A stretch of DNA of 64,000 bases from Ailanthus altissimus (taxonomy: Eukaryota > Streptophyta > Magnoliopsida > Sapindales > Simaroubaceae). The notes beneath the pieces are model-generated. The model searched no databases, had not been told where the DNA came from, and was given only the letters and a program-made list of their open reading frames with translations. This document shows positions 35,230-49,069 of the stretch, piece by piece (position 1 is the stretch's first letter; each line of letters begins with the position of its first letter). The stretch lies in NCBI GenBank assembly GCA_946807835.1, contig OX327703.1, positions 2,673,501 through 2,737,500 of the forward strand, read 5' to 3'. Made by a program: the position numbers and the translations under genes.

Positions 35230-38200
35230 TTTATAAGAGGTTTAAGGGTTTTGTTTGGTTCGCGAGCAAATAAAAGAGAAAAATTGATAAGAAAAGAAAA
35301 GTAAGAGAGAAAGTTGGACTGCTGGACTTTGAAGAGCGACATTAAACGCATGAAAATGGAGAGAAAGCTAAGTGACGAGGCTTGATTTTGTGACGGAATT
35401 GCCCTTGCGTTTGTCAGGTAATTATGGTATCGAATTATGGGTTTTTGGTTGTAGTTTTAGTGAATTTGGAGGGTGGATTTGGAATCTGGTTTTAGAAATC
35501 TCAAGTCGCAACTGCTTTGAATTCCATGCCTGGGAGAGAGAGCGTGAGCGCGAGCGTGTAGACTGAGTAGGGACGAGGATTTTTAATATTTTAATCTTTT
35601 TTTATAAAAGTCTACGTGGAATTTACATAAAATTTTAATTTGAGATTTATGTTAATGACTTAAGTTAGATTTTTAATAATTATATATTAAAAGTTATTTT
35701 ATAGACACAATGTCAAAAAAAAATATTTATTAGATCCATACTCGTGTTAACAGCCAGTGGTGAAAGGGAGTGAAAATCTCTCCCTCTAAATTCTGAGTTT
35801 AAATCCTTTTTATGTAAAATAAATAAATAAATATTAAACCCAATTCGAACATACCATCGTATTTTTTAAATATGGTCAAAAAGTGGTTATAACTTCTATT
35901 GACATCATAAGTTTGTTTATTTCAAAAAAAAAATTTTAATATTGAAAACAAATTAAATTTTTATATAACATAAAGGATATTTTGATTCTATACTATAGTA
36001 AAAGTGTTAATTTATTCACATTGTTTTTAAAATTATTAATTTTTACTCTTTTTTATTTTTTTTAATAAATTTAATGAATTATCTATTTTTTTAAATTAAA
36101 TAAAAGTAAAAGTTGTCAATAATATTAATTGGTAATAAAAAAAATTTAAAAATAAGTAATTTTATTAAATTTAATCAAAAAAATTATAAAAATAGTAAAA
36201 ATAGATTATTTTAAAAATATAATAAATAAATTCTTATTTTTACAGTCCAAATATCTTTTACCCATTTTAAAATATGGACTTATCAAAAAATATATATCAT
36301 TTTTATTAGAAACACACTCTAAAATAGCATTGTTTTGATCAAAATATAACAAAAACGACATAATTTTTATAAATTTTTATTTTAAAATTTTAACAAAGTG
36401 AATTATTAATCTAAACAAAAAAAATTAAAAAAAGCTAATCTTTTTATAAGTTTTTGACCTTGTTAAATAAGTCTAAAAGTCTTGCTTTTAAATTGTGGAG
36501 AAAAAATTAGGTGCATTTATTTAAATCAATAATTAAAAAAAAATTGTTACTACTACTAAAAAACTGTTGATCGATCACCCGACATCATTTTTTGACAACA
36601 ATAAGATAGTAAAAAAATTAAATTTTAACCCCCATCGAGTCTTATTTAATAGAGAGGTGGATCACGGAGGGATTTTGATTGGAGAATTTGCTGGAGGATC
36701 TTACTGTAAGCAACTTCCAAAAAAAAATAAGGGATATAAGTCGTGACCTTAATTTGTTGTAAGAGTTTTAATTATTTGTGTTGGGCTTGGGCTAGACCCA
36801 TGATTTAGACTCTCTACCCTTATTCATTACTCGAATTGATTCCTTAAAAAATAGGGGCTTTTGCTTGTATTTGGGTCAAATTTTCAAAAAGGAAAATAAA
36901 TTTAAAATATAATTTTTAACGGTTTAGTTAAAAAAAATTAACCTATAAAAGATTAAAATTGGTCTCCCTTTAACTAAAATTTTGACTTCATTATTAAACT
37001 CGACCATTTAAATAATCTTTTTTAAGTAAAGTCATTGTAATTGGTTGGTCAATATATTTTTTTTTCCAATCAATTTTTATGAGAGAACCAATTTTTGATA
37101 AATAAAATTTAACTTATTTAATGAAAATTTTATGATGTTAAATATAAAATTATACTATTTATAAAATATATGCCTGATTCTATTGTTTTTATTTTTGTTA
37201 CAAATTGCATATATTTATGAAAATATAATCAAAAATTACCTTCGAAAAGAGTTGGAGTCAAGTCAAGTGAATAAAAAACATAGGATGAAGATGCAAAGGC
37301 AAAAACAAGTTTAAAAGCACAAAGAAACAAGTTGCCACTGCATCATTGAATGTATAGCGCCGCAGTGCCTAAAGTAAAGTCTGGAGTGCTGCAATGTCCG
37401 AGCCCGAATATTGGCGTTGTAGTCACAGTGCTGCAACAATCAAGAGCTATCGCTGCAAAGAAAAATGCGAGTTCCCATGATTTTAAATTTTTTTAAGTTG
37501 TCTCAAACATTTTATTTTGTTCCAATTCAAACTATAGTTAACTTAGACATATGTAAGTTATATGAGGGCTTTATTTTAACTTGATAATCTATCACAACAA
37601 TCATCATAACAATATATCACAACAGATCGTAAACATAATTAAGAGAGCAATGGTTGAAATCTCTTTTAGAGAGAGAAAGTTCTTTATGAATTCTGTGATA
37701 TTTATAAAAACATGATTTGTGATTTAATAATAAAAAATAATATATTGAACCGCCGTGGACGTAAACAATTACTGAACCACATAAATTATTTGTGTTATTT
37801 CTTCTATCATTTTCTATCTCTATTATAATTTTTTTATTGTTTACTACATTATTTATACTTGTGTAAGACGTTTTCACCTATGATATTTTATTGTAACTTC
37901 ATGCTTTTTTTTTTCATTTTGTTCCTATATTTATACTTAATTAGGTATATTGTATTTGTAGCGAATTTTCATAAAGTAAATGAAAAAAAGTTTATTAGGT
38001 TTCAAATATTTATCACTAGACAATTTTTTATTTTTTTAATTGAAAAAAATATTTAAAGTTAGGATTTCGACATTAATCAAAATTAAACTTGTATGAAATA
38101 AACTATATTTATGAATGTAATCAAAATAAAATGTTAATAAAAAAATTATGAATATGGAATTAAATTATGTTGCAAGAAATTTGATGACAGAATTTTGAAA

Positions 38201-39120
38201 TATTATTAAGGTATCTTTAGTACTTCAAGATTTTTTTTTTAAAAAAAAATTCTAAGAAAAATTAGTTGTGTAAGCTTCAATTTGAAAATTTGATTATAAA
38301 AATAAAAAGAAATTATCCTCAAATTGTAATAAAATTATAATGTTAAATTCCACAACTTTTTTAAATAGTAAAAAAAAACTCCTTAAATTATGGGTTCGAA
38401 TCATCGTACCTCATTTTCTTTAGTTGTAATGTAACTTTTAATATAGAAAATAGGTAATGAAATTTTACCACTCATGGGCAAAATTTGCTAGTGTGGATAA
38501 TCAAATTGACATAGTAAAAAAATCTAAGAAAATCTATCTACAATTAAAAAAATTCAGCCAAGTTTCATAAAAATTTACTTAGAAAATAAAATGAATCTAA
38601 CCTAATCAAGTAATTTGCATTATAATAACTCAGTTAATCGTAAATGCATTTACCTAAATTTAAATAAAAATAAGAATAAAAATTAATATTTTATAGGTAA
38701 TAGATTTTTTGTCTAATGCTCGCCACCTTTTGATTAAAGTGGTGGATAATTTAGATTTTCAATTTGAGAATTAAAGTTTAAGTCTCTCTCATATAAGTAT
38801 AAGAGCAATTTTTTTTTAATTTTTAATAGTTAAATATAATATTTTTGAATTTAAATTTGTGAAAAAAATCATAATAAATATTATTATTGTATGTTTCGAT
38901 AAATATAAATATAATTGTTTTGTGTTTAAATTTATGGGTCACGCTATAATAAATATTATTATTATTATTATATGTTTCATGATCGTAAATATTAATGAAT
39001 TGTTGTAGTATTTTTTTAAAAAAAAAATAATCGCCAAACTAGTCAAACAAAATGCAAACCAAAGGCTAATACCGTACTTTAGGTTTTATGAATATATATA
39101 GTAACATTATATAACGTTAA
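35230..39120. other. Divergent intergenic region between two genes
   Basis: It separates the minus-strand BAGP1-like gene from the next plus-strand gene. The BAGP1-like 5' UTR and promoter are probably in 35159-35600. The rest is AT-rich with no gene. At 37325-37450 is a GC-richer patch with repeated GTGCTGCAA/GCGTTGTAG phrases. At 35748-35830 and 38710-38800 are short tRNA-like/SINE-like relics (AGTGGT..., AGTTTAAATCC or AAGTCTCTC). Confidence 0.45.
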
Positions 39121-39124
39121 CTTG

Positions 39125-39217
39125 TTATTTATAGCTACAGCAACTTTGGCTTGCGTCTTCGCTCTTCAGCCGCCCCTGCCATCCTCCTCTTCACTTTGTC
39201 AACACTTACTCACTAAG
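39125..39217 (+). other. Probable 5' untranslated exon of the 519-aa protein gene
   Basis: A GC-richer pyrimidine-rich segment ending CACTAAG before GTACTTTC (donor at 39218). It is preceded by a TATA-like run at 39091-39100. The best next acceptor is TTTTTAG at 40479-40485, opening an exon that contains the start codon at 40650. Confidence 0.5.
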
Positions 39218-40649
39218 GTACTTTCAACTTCTCTTCCCCATATTCCCTTTCCATTTCTTTTCATTTGCTCATTCCTACAGCTTTCTTTAGCTCTAGTTAT
39301 GTTATGCTTTTTTTTTCTTGAACTGTTTTTCTTTTCTTTTTGTGCTTTTAAAGTCCATGTTAGTTCAGCATTTTCACGTGTGTATTTGCTTGAAATGCTT
39401 TTCTGGGTATGTAACAGTAGCTTCCATTGCTTCTTTTACCGCGTTTATATCAATATTATACGTGTTACTTGTGGAGGTATATGCTCATGTCATGTGTGTC
39501 TGAGTTTTTGTTGTTTTAATTATATGCACGGGGGTTTATGATTTTTTTAGTGAATTGGGTTTTATTTTTGCTGTTGTTTTGATGTGTTATGAAGTGAATT
39601 TGGTTAGTTCATGCAATGTCGTTATTTGGTTTTGTTGTGAGGAAGCATTTTTGAAGTGCTGTATAGTTTACTAGAAAAAAGAATTGGGTTTGATTGAATG
39701 GCAATTATGCTTCAATTTATCTTGGGTGGTTTGATTCCGTTTAAGAGGAGAATTGTAGGCCGGTTCTGATTTTCTGTGACTTATTGCCATTCATGATAGA
39801 GTGTGCAATTTGCGTTTGGGAACTTGAAGCTCAATATCTGTTTTATTGTAATATAATAAGACACAGAATTGAAACTACATTAATGAGAAAAAAGATTGAA
39901 TTTCTTAAAACTGTATTGTGTTGCGATTATATAAATGCTGTATATCAAAGGTTGGGATGAAATTTGGCTGTTCAATTTGTTTTACTTTTTAATTTTAATA
40001 TAAATATTGTTCTCTGTCTTTATGAGATGTAAGATACCTGCAAAGCGTCAGAATGTATAGGTTCCTGGCTCTTCTTTTTTTAATTTTGTGAAAGTAATCA
40101 GCATGTAGTTTTAAACTTTATATATTCATTTCTTTGCTTTTGTTTGCTTTATCTTATGTTAGGACTAGTTTTTACTTTTCACTCGACAAATTAAGGACTT
40201 CTTTTTTTATAAAAAAAAAACTTAATAGTTCTTAATTTGCACTGAAACTTATTGTATTCCAAGAACTGGTATTGTCACTTTTCACTTTGTTTAAATACAG
40301 GTAGTAGCAATTCACATTTGCATTACACATATGGCAAATGTCCTTGAACTTATGCCACAATAGCAGGGGATGGCTTTCCTACATTTGCATTAGTGTCTTT
40401 GTCTTTTCTTGTTTGCATTTCAGTAATTATAAAAATATTGACATTTTCTCTGCCATTTTCCTTTTTTTTTTTTGTGTGTTTTTAGAATGAACTTCAGAAG
40501 CATTTAGTGGATACACTATCTGAACTGGTTAAATTTCATGCCTAATGTAAACAGGTTGCTTGCTGTAAAGGAGTTCCTTTCAAGTGTTACTGTATTAACA
40601 ACAAGTTGAACTAGGGTGACGTTGTTGCGTGGTGCCTGTTCAATCATCG

Positions 40650-43600
40650 ATGACTATCAAACAAGAGAGTGAACCACATAATACTACAAAAGTTGAACCC
40701 GTTGAAGAAAGCAAGTGCGTCTTGGCAACTTCAGATGGAAAGGGTTTGAAATGCATGAATGACAATAAGGATGTTATCCTTTTGAAGGAGTCTTTGTTAG
40801 ACGGACAGACCACGGCTCCTAAAGACCCTGAGGATGTGGAGGTTGATATAGTTAAATTTATAACTAGTGGTGAAACCAGATTGACAAAAGCTGAAGACCC
40901 TGATGCTACTGAATATTCAAGCTCTTTTGGCGACACTGAATCCGATACTGAGAGATGCTCTGGTTTGAGTGAAGCTGAAGTGGAATCACAATATTTTGGT
41001 GACAGTGGTTTGACATCTACCTATGATGGATTTGGTAGCTTATTTCAAAAAAGGTGTGTTGTTGTTCCCTATTGATGATTTTTCAAATCTTCTGTTCGTC
41101 GTGTTTCAGTGTGAACAATCATAAATTCATTTGTTGATATTTGAAGACTTTCTTTTGTAACCTTATTTCTACCATTGACACAAGTACTCTCTTTTACTGT
41201 TGAATTGATAGCATTTCTGTTCAATTTGTTTGTTATACTACTCCTTGGAGAAAGTAATTTACTTTCTTGTAGTTCTCAAAAGCAAACTATTGTTGAGAAC
41301 CAAATTTCTAAACTGTGTAGCTTGTTTTTTGATTTTGGACTCTATTTGTTCACCAACATGGAGTTCACTGTTGAGCAAAACCTGCTAAAATTGCTCATTG
41401 TAAATAAGGGGATTTCTCAAAGAAGAACTACAAGAAGATAGAGTCAATTGTGTTCTTTTTCCAGGTGAAGACTAAAAATTGTTCTTCCATTTCAGGAAAA
41501 AGAAGTTGACAAATCACTGGAGGAGCTTTATACATCCTCTTATGTGGCGTTGCAAATGGGCAGAGCTGAGAATCAAGGAGATCGAGTCTCAAGCATTAAA
41601 ATATGATAGAGAGCTTTCAATTTATGAACACACTAAACTGTCAAGAATCAATCAATCTACAATAGAAGGGTTTGGTTCGAAGTCTTTGCCATTTTCAACT
41701 CAATATTATAGAAAAAAGGCCTTGAAGAGGAGGAAACGAAAAAGAGTTGAAGAGATGACTGATATAACATCATATATGTCTCATCATAGCCTTTTTTCCT
41801 ATCACGGTATAAGCTTCTCCTTTGTAATTGTACATCGCGGTGTGAGTGCTTTGCTTTCCTTCCTCCCCATTCTCCATTCTTATTCATTCTCTGTCTCCTT
41901 CCTTTCAAAGACAATAATGATGTGTGATTTTGCAGAAAATAAACGGACCAATGCAGATGGCAATTCTACTACTGATGATTTTGGTAATGCTGATAATGAT
42001 TTATGTTGCATGTTCTATTTCTTGAATCATGAAAATGTCAAGTTAATTGAATTTTCTTTTTTCAAGAAGATAAAGAATTAACTAAATAATTCTAAGAACT
42101 TTCCTGAAGCTGAAGGCATTTCTTTTGTATTTAAAATATTTATTCGCTAGATCGGAAATTATTATTATGTTATGCATCATTAAGACTGTGATTCTTGAGA
42201 TTAAATTCTTAAATATTATTTATCAAAGACAGGTAACAGATTTTAGATAACAAGTACAGGGCGTTTGTGTCCTCAATTTTAAGACGCAGAAAAAATCAAC
42301 TAGATGGGAAATTGAATTTGTGTTGAACGTCAGCCTTATGTTTCTGCTTTGATGGCACAATAATATCTCATAGGACTTGCAAAGTCTTGAAGTGTTGAAT
42401 CCTGCGTGAAGATAATTGGACTAGTATTCTGTCCTGTCTTCACCGAATAGATTCACTTGAACTTTTTCTTTACTTCTATTTTCCTTTTACTCTTACCATG
42501 TTTGATGCTTGTTCTCTAATTTCACACCATACACATTTAAAGTCCTGAATATTCTATTGATTATTCTTTCTTCCGTTCTTATGTTGGAGCAGTAAATATG
42601 GACCAACAAGCTGATTGCAATGACAAACATGGCAGCCTCGAAGATCCATTGTTTTTTGAGTTTAGAGATGGAGATAATTCTTTGGAGCAGGTCCTTTGGA
42701 AAATTGAAATTGTGCACACTCGCGTTCACAAGCTCAAAAATCAACTTGACATTGTCATGTCCAAAAATGCCTCGAAGTTCTCTTCCTCAGAGAACTTGAG
42801 CCTTCTTGCACCCTGTGAAGCACAGACCAGTTGTGCTCCTAGTCCTACATTCTCAGCTGGCAATGCAGACACAACATCAGTTGGAGCTATTTATAATCCA
42901 ACTCAGAATATTACAGATTATGATATTGGGGATCTTGTTATGCCTGAAAGTGCTATTTCAAGTTATATTGAGACCATTCACGTTCCTGATATAATAGAAA
43001 GTACAGTAGGACTGTTGTCTGCCGCTGACGTTACATTCCATCAGCCACAAATTGGAGATTCTTGTGAAGATGTAAGCCTTCTTAACATAATTAATTTGCT
43101 GTATTTAGGCTACTTCTGACAGGCATGATATGGAAACACTGTTTTGATTTCTGTTAAATATGGTTTCAAATCTATGCTTAGTAATTTCCATTGATTTGAA
43201 ACCTAATTAGTTTTTATAAGCTGCAAGACAATTCACAATTCTTCTATGACTAAATGATGAGCAAAATTTTGCATTAAGATTGTGTGACCTGGTTTCTTGA
43301 TTTTCACAAGCCTAAACATCCGGAAACTTATCCAGTAATACAGATAATGTAATATATTTATACAGTTGCTGTGTTGTGAATATTTCTATATTTCCAGTTC
43401 CAGTTGGATGCCCTGTATTGATCTTACAAGCTGTCAGATATATATGATGCTTTTGCTTTACTGGAAACCGAACTTGCTTAAGATAATATTAAAAATATCA
43501 AATCCATTAATTACTTAATTCTATATGTTAATGATATCTGCAGATTCTGGATAACATCCTCATACAAAATGATGGAGCTGAAGGAGAGCGGCAAACTTTC

Positions 43601-43861
43601 TTGGGGACAAGTAATCAGGCCATAGAAATGCATCATGAATCGGAAAAAGGAGAAGAAGGAGAAAGCGCCAATCCTTCTGCAATCCCTGCCTCAGAACCTG
43701 ACTCTGTGGCAAAACCGGTGGTGTCTCAGGAGCAATCAACTCTGAAATCGTGTTTAGCCTCGGATATCAATTTTCCCAGAAACAAAAGGAAGCGAGGGGA
43801 GCGCAAAGCTGGTCCAGGCAGTTGGAGCAAGAGAGGCTCAAGTGAGCCTGATAGCCAGTAA
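40650..43861 (+). CDS. Unknown 519-residue plant protein with nuclear-type basic motifs
   Basis: Coding exons 40650-41053, 41496-41806, 41936-41983, 42593-43071 and 43544-43861; all junctions are GT-AG and phases close to 519 residues. The upstream part of the first coding exon (40486-40649) is 5' UTR with small uORFs. I do not recognise a named domain. Visible features: an acidic/serine segment (SSSFGDTESDTERCSGLSEA) near residues 95-115; a tryptophan-rich conserved-looking core in exon 2 (WRSFIHPLMWRCKWAELRIK); basic clusters KKALKRRKRKR and NKRKRGERK that look like nuclear signals; and a predicted helical stretch DNSLEQVLWKIEIVHTRVHK in exon 4. Low-complexity acidic and basic tails suggest a chromatin- or RNA-associated nuclear protein, but that is inference. 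From memory its position next to BAGP1 matches Arabidopsis At3g59670. Confidence 0.85.
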
Positions 43862-46800
43862 AATATGAAATTTTCTATCTTCACTGGTTCTCTCCATTGA
43901 TGATGATGAAATCTTTTAGTAAGTTGATAGGCTCTGACAGTCTGACAAGTAGCATGAGTATATTAAGTCAGGATCGAGCTAAGCATTTTTATGTGAGGTC
44001 TTGTGAGCACAAGTAAAGCCATGTTGCCTTTACTGTAGAGAATTAATGTTAGCTTGCAGTCCAAGGTACTCTCCTCTAATGCCTATTTTTCTCCACGTGT
44101 GAATTTGAATGGTTGAAATTACATCTAATATGTTTACTCGTATGTTAATGATTCAATCAAAATCTGCAACGGCCTGGAACCAATGGGGGATTGAAATGTT
44201 GAAGATCATAATATTGATCCTCATCTCAAGGGCTTCATCCCCAGGGCAACTGCAAATTACAAAATTCTCGATTCAATGATCTACATTTTTTACAAGCTTC
44301 TCATTTTCTGGTGACAATCTAGACATTCCAAGTTCTTGGAGTACATTTTAGCATGAATTAGACCGCAGGAATATTGAGATCAAATCACATTGAATCATAT
44401 TCATATGATTAACGTATCATATCAAGTCTGTATCTAATTGTATAATTAATAACTTGGATTATACCCTACAAAGTTGAGTTAGCCTACTTGATAAATGGTG
44501 TCAAATTATACCTATACAATTACCATGTCATTTCAAATTGTACCTTTTAGCTCAATCTGTTTCATGTATCAAAGAAGCTTTCTGCAACCCTTGTTGAATG
44601 CTCAGAAGCTATTAATTATCACCCGAAAAAAAAAAGCATGGGCCATTGCAAAGAACTAAAGCTGTTAATCCACTCTCTGTTGTCTTAGAAAAGAGTTCCA
44701 AGCTTCTAAAAGAAAGTTATGTCCTGCAATAAGAATCAAGAAAATGTGACTTGGAAGAAAAAAAAAAGAAATGAAAGAAACAAAAGCTGAAATTGGAAAC
44801 AAAGTTGGATAATGATATGTATGAAAATATTAAACTGGTGAATGCAGGCATTGAGTGTAATGGGGCCAAATGGGTTGTACTACTTGATGATTGTCAGCAG
44901 TTGCACGTGTTGATAGCTCAATGCCACTGCCATTTGCATTCTTATTTTCACATGATTTCCAAGGACTCACAATTTGACGATGTATTACCCCCTCTTTTTT
45001 TTTAGAAAAAAAAAAGTTTACCTAATTCTGTTTTATCAATAATTTTATAAGGAATAACTTTTCTTCACACTTGATTGTTTACTCCAACGGTAAATATTTG
45101 GTTGGGTGCACCTAATTGACTAAAGGTTAGGAATTCAAATTTTGGCATTGCAATATATTAATTCTCCTTTTATAATAGAGGGTTTTTTTTTTCTTGTAAA
45201 AGATTTACATTCTCTCTATAAAGTCTGTTTACAAACGTGTATGATATAAAAATAAAGTCTTATCTCGACTATTCTTTAGTCATTATATTAATAAAAATCT
45301 CTAATAACTTAATTCAAGTTGATTATGATAGACCTTGATACAAATGTGTTAAAAATAAAAATTAAAATAAATTCTTAAAAATTAAAATACATATTAATTA
45401 TTTATGATTTAAAAATATTTACTCAATTTTTAGAACAAATTGAAATCAAATTTTCCCTTCTAAACTTACATGAACAAGAATTAACATTTTTTTTTTGCTT
45501 CCTTTTTATTTTCATAGAAATTGACATAAGAATTTGGCATTTAAGCAACAACTTTTTAAGGCAGAAATTTAGAAATTATTAACTCCAATCCTAAGATCAT
45601 TCATCACAAACCCACAAAATTTCCAATTTGTTGAACCAAAGTGGAGTCACTCAGTCACATTCTTTTGCCTTTGGTTGTATATTTTTTAACTTGGACCCTA
45701 AATTCAGGACTAAAGTCTATCAACTTAATACTACTTTCTTTCTTTTCTTCTCTTCTCCTATAACTATCTTTTTCTTCCATTGGTGGGGGAGGGAGTTCTT
45801 AGTTGCAGTCCAAAGTTTGGCAGAATGATTTCTAGGGTCTACATTGTACAAAAAGCTAAAGATGACTCCAAAACCTCAAAGCACTTTTGACTCAAAGAAA
45901 AGCACTTTGTCTATCTATGCTATGCATTCCATTTGCTAGTAAGCAAGTGCTTGCTTTTCAGTCCTTATACGAGATTTAATTCAACTTATCACTCATCTTT
46001 CTCAAATTGGTTAATTTTTTTTTCAAAATATGCTTCTACACCATTGGCAATTTATAACCACAAAAGTCTGTCTATGAATCTGTTAAATTCAAAAAATTTA
46101 AATTATTAGATGAAAATTTTAAAGTTAAATTTAACAAGCTTTTTCTTTACGTGAAAAATGGATCCGATAACCACAAAAATAAATCGAAATAATTTTAAAC
46201 AAGATGAAACTAAGGTTGAGATCAACAAATTCATTAAAGTATTAATTGATTTAAAATAAATATGATACAACATTAATATACATAGCTAAATTCTAACCAA
46301 AATTTACTTTCTTAAATCTTAAAAATCAAAATCATGCTTTAGGTTTTCACATCTCTAGCACTAATGACAAATCTTGTACTCACATGACCAGATTGCATAA
46401 AAATGAAAAAATATCTCTGGGATTTTTTTTTTTTTTTTTGGGTTTTTTTTCTTTTTCTGTAAAAGTAAATAAAGTATAAAGAACTTAAGATGTGTACTGG
46501 GGCTAATCTTGAATCCAACATCACCAATCATCACATCTTTTGTTCTATTTTTCTTTATTTTGCAGCAGCTTTTTAGGGTTTCTGGATATAACACCACCCA
46601 CAGATGGAGAAGAATCATCATGATGTCAATCCATTGGCAAATTATTTATAACCAGACTGGATTGGATCTCTTACATGCCCACACCCACACCCTGAATAAT
46701 AATTTTTTTTTAACCCTCCTTTTAACACACAAATAAAGATTAGGGTTTGTTCCCTACTTCCCTTTTAGGTCCAATCTTAATTTCACAATATTACATTTTC

Positions 46801-48459
46801 ATGCATTGGCTAAAAGGGTGTAAATTTTTGAAACATTTTTCTTTCAAAAGAGTCAATATTATTTTTTTTTTCTTATTTATGAAAGGCTAATGATCAGAGA
46901 ACTAAAATCAGATCATGGCATATAAATTTTTCTGGCCTTAATTAAAGTTTTGCTTTTAAAAAAAGTTCTCCTAGCTAGCTCTATCTACTTAGGTATATAT
47001 TAAATTCTAATTAAATATACATTTAAGGTCATTTTTGTAATATACATAAGGTCACTTTTATGCATGAGAATGTCTTCAATATTCTGGTTGTAATACACTT
47101 GTCTTTTATATATATATATATATATGAATGTATGTATGTATGCATTAAAAATTAATAGCTCTAAATGTAGTTCGAGCAATTACTAAGATATGGTATTCCC
47201 GTTTAATCACCTAAATTCAAATAAGATTTAAAAGTAAGGAATTTAATATTTTAGTGGGTAAAATTTCTCACTCTCGCTTAATTTTTTTTAAAAATTATTA
47301 TTATTATGATAAAGTTAATACACACATAGTGTGATAATTTTTATAAAAAAAAAATAGATTCAAACATGTTTACAAAAATGGCAAAATTTAATTTTACTCT
47401 CACAAATTTCTTCGGAGATTATCATATAATGAATTTGTGCATTAATAATCTTTTTTTCTCTTTCTTTTTGTTCAAATTAAATTTCACTCTCTCTTTGTGT
47501 ACTAATTATAATCCATGAGGGTGGTTATTAGCTCTTAATTTGTTTTTTTAAAATAATGTTTACTTTTTGCAATTAGCAATAAAAAATAATATAATTAAAT
47601 ACATGAAAATTAATAGTTTAGTCTCTGTATTTTTGTTAAATTACTCATTTGGTCTTTAATATTTTAAAATTATTGTTTTACTATTATTTTTGAAATATAC
47701 TTTATATTACTATTTTTATCTTTAAAATATAATTATTTTCGTTCTTAAGATACGTAATTAATAATTTTTAAAATATTAAAAATCTAATAAATAATTCATA
47801 AAAACGTCCCTAAAATGCACCAAATCATGAAAACAGTTTGTGGCAACAATTAATTTTTATATATTGTTACAAATTTCTTGGACTGCAATTGCATCCCATG
47901 CACACATAATGATTTTGCCTCAAAAGAATCTACATTTCATTATGAGTACCAAAAAGCATGATACATATCAAAAGTTTTTTATTTTTCTTATTCTTGGGAA
48001 GTTAAGGGGGAGCTTAATTAATTAATTTAAGTTTTTGATCCTCTTACAAGTTATGATTCTTTTAACACCAAAGCAGGCCAAGCATGTCTTTATAAAAAAT
48101 ATCAAATGCCACTTACAAATTGATTAATATTCTTAATTACATGCTCGGTTGGTTGCTCATATATATAATCATGTTTAACAGAAGCTAAACATGATTACAC
48201 AAGAATCTAAAATATTTCCCATATTCAATAAATAAATAAATTTTTAAAAAAAATTGGTTTAATTTTTATAACAAGGGGTAGTCAAGTAATTGCATGAAAA
48301 AAGGTATCAACCCATTTTACTTTTTCCCTTTGAAATTTCAAATCCTTTCATTCTCTCTCTTACAAAATGAATAGGAATCATGCCTGCCAAAGCAAAAGAG
48401 AAAGAGGATTTTGTAATAAAGAAATAGAGAAAAAAAAAAAGAACCCAAAAAAAAAAAAG
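43862..48459. other. Intergenic, no gene recognised
   Basis: The 3' UTR of the preceding gene probably extends past 44040. The rest is AT-rich with short frames of no protein character. A degenerate tRNA-like relic lies near 45095-45160. TATATA runs lie near 47110 and polyA/polyT tracts at 46425-46455. Confidence 0.5.
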
Positions 48460-48697
48460 CAGCTTGCACATTGCCAACCTCGTCATCTTTCACTCACAAT
48501 ATTGAAGACAAAAGGCTTAGCTATCCATAGCTAACCTCTTAATTTCTCCTCCTTCTTTCCTTCTTTCTCTTCTTCCTCCTTTTCTTCTTCTTATTTTTCT
48601 CTCAAAACCCAGATGAAAGTTCTTTGTTCTTATCACACTTCAGTTATTTGCTGACTAATTTGTTCATGCAAGATCCAAAGAACTCACACTCATCAAG
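48460..48697 (+). other. Probable 5' leader exon of the 277-aa protein gene
   Basis: A CT-rich leader-like segment (CTTCTTTCTCTTCTTCCTCC) ending CATCAAG before GTATGTTC (donor at 48698). A plausible acceptor TTTTTCGGCTTAG ends at 50582, 22 bases before the ATG at 50605. The joined frame from ATG 48666 would hit a stop soon after the junction, so this exon would be untranslated with short uORFs. No transcript evidence. Confidence 0.4.
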
Positions 48698-49028
48698 GTA
48701 TGTTCTCATTCTGCCCTCTCAATTCAATGCTCTTAAATCTCTCTCAAGTCATATTACTTATGTTAATGATAGACATAAGTTTGCTGCATGCTTTCATGTA
48801 GTTTAATTTGATTCAAGTGCTTTTCACAATTGAGCAAATGATGCAACAACAATGGTGTTTTCTTTTACTTCATTTAGTTTGAGTTCTTGTTTCACCATAT
48901 ATTTTTTTTCTCTCTTGTTTGTGCTTGTGAATTTGAGTTGCTTTTAGTATATATTTCTTATACATATTCTCCTAGTTTTATTATATGAATCTATATTGAG
49001 TGACTAGAGAATTGGGTTTGATTATTTG

Positions 49029-49069
<41 letters not shown>

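Noticed and set aside
35372..35566. 64-codon plus-strand frame upstream of the BAGP1-like gene
   Set aside because: No recognisable domain and a GAGAGCG repeat tail. Better read as promoter/5' flank of the minus-strand gene.
39122..39541. 139-codon Phe/Leu/Cys-rich plus-strand frame
   Set aside because: It crosses the GT donor at 39218 and reads T-rich intron sequence; the true start of the gene is at 40650.
44793..45005. 70-codon frame beginning METKLDNDMYENIKL
   Set aside because: No domain, no intron signals, next to an A-rich run; probably chance.
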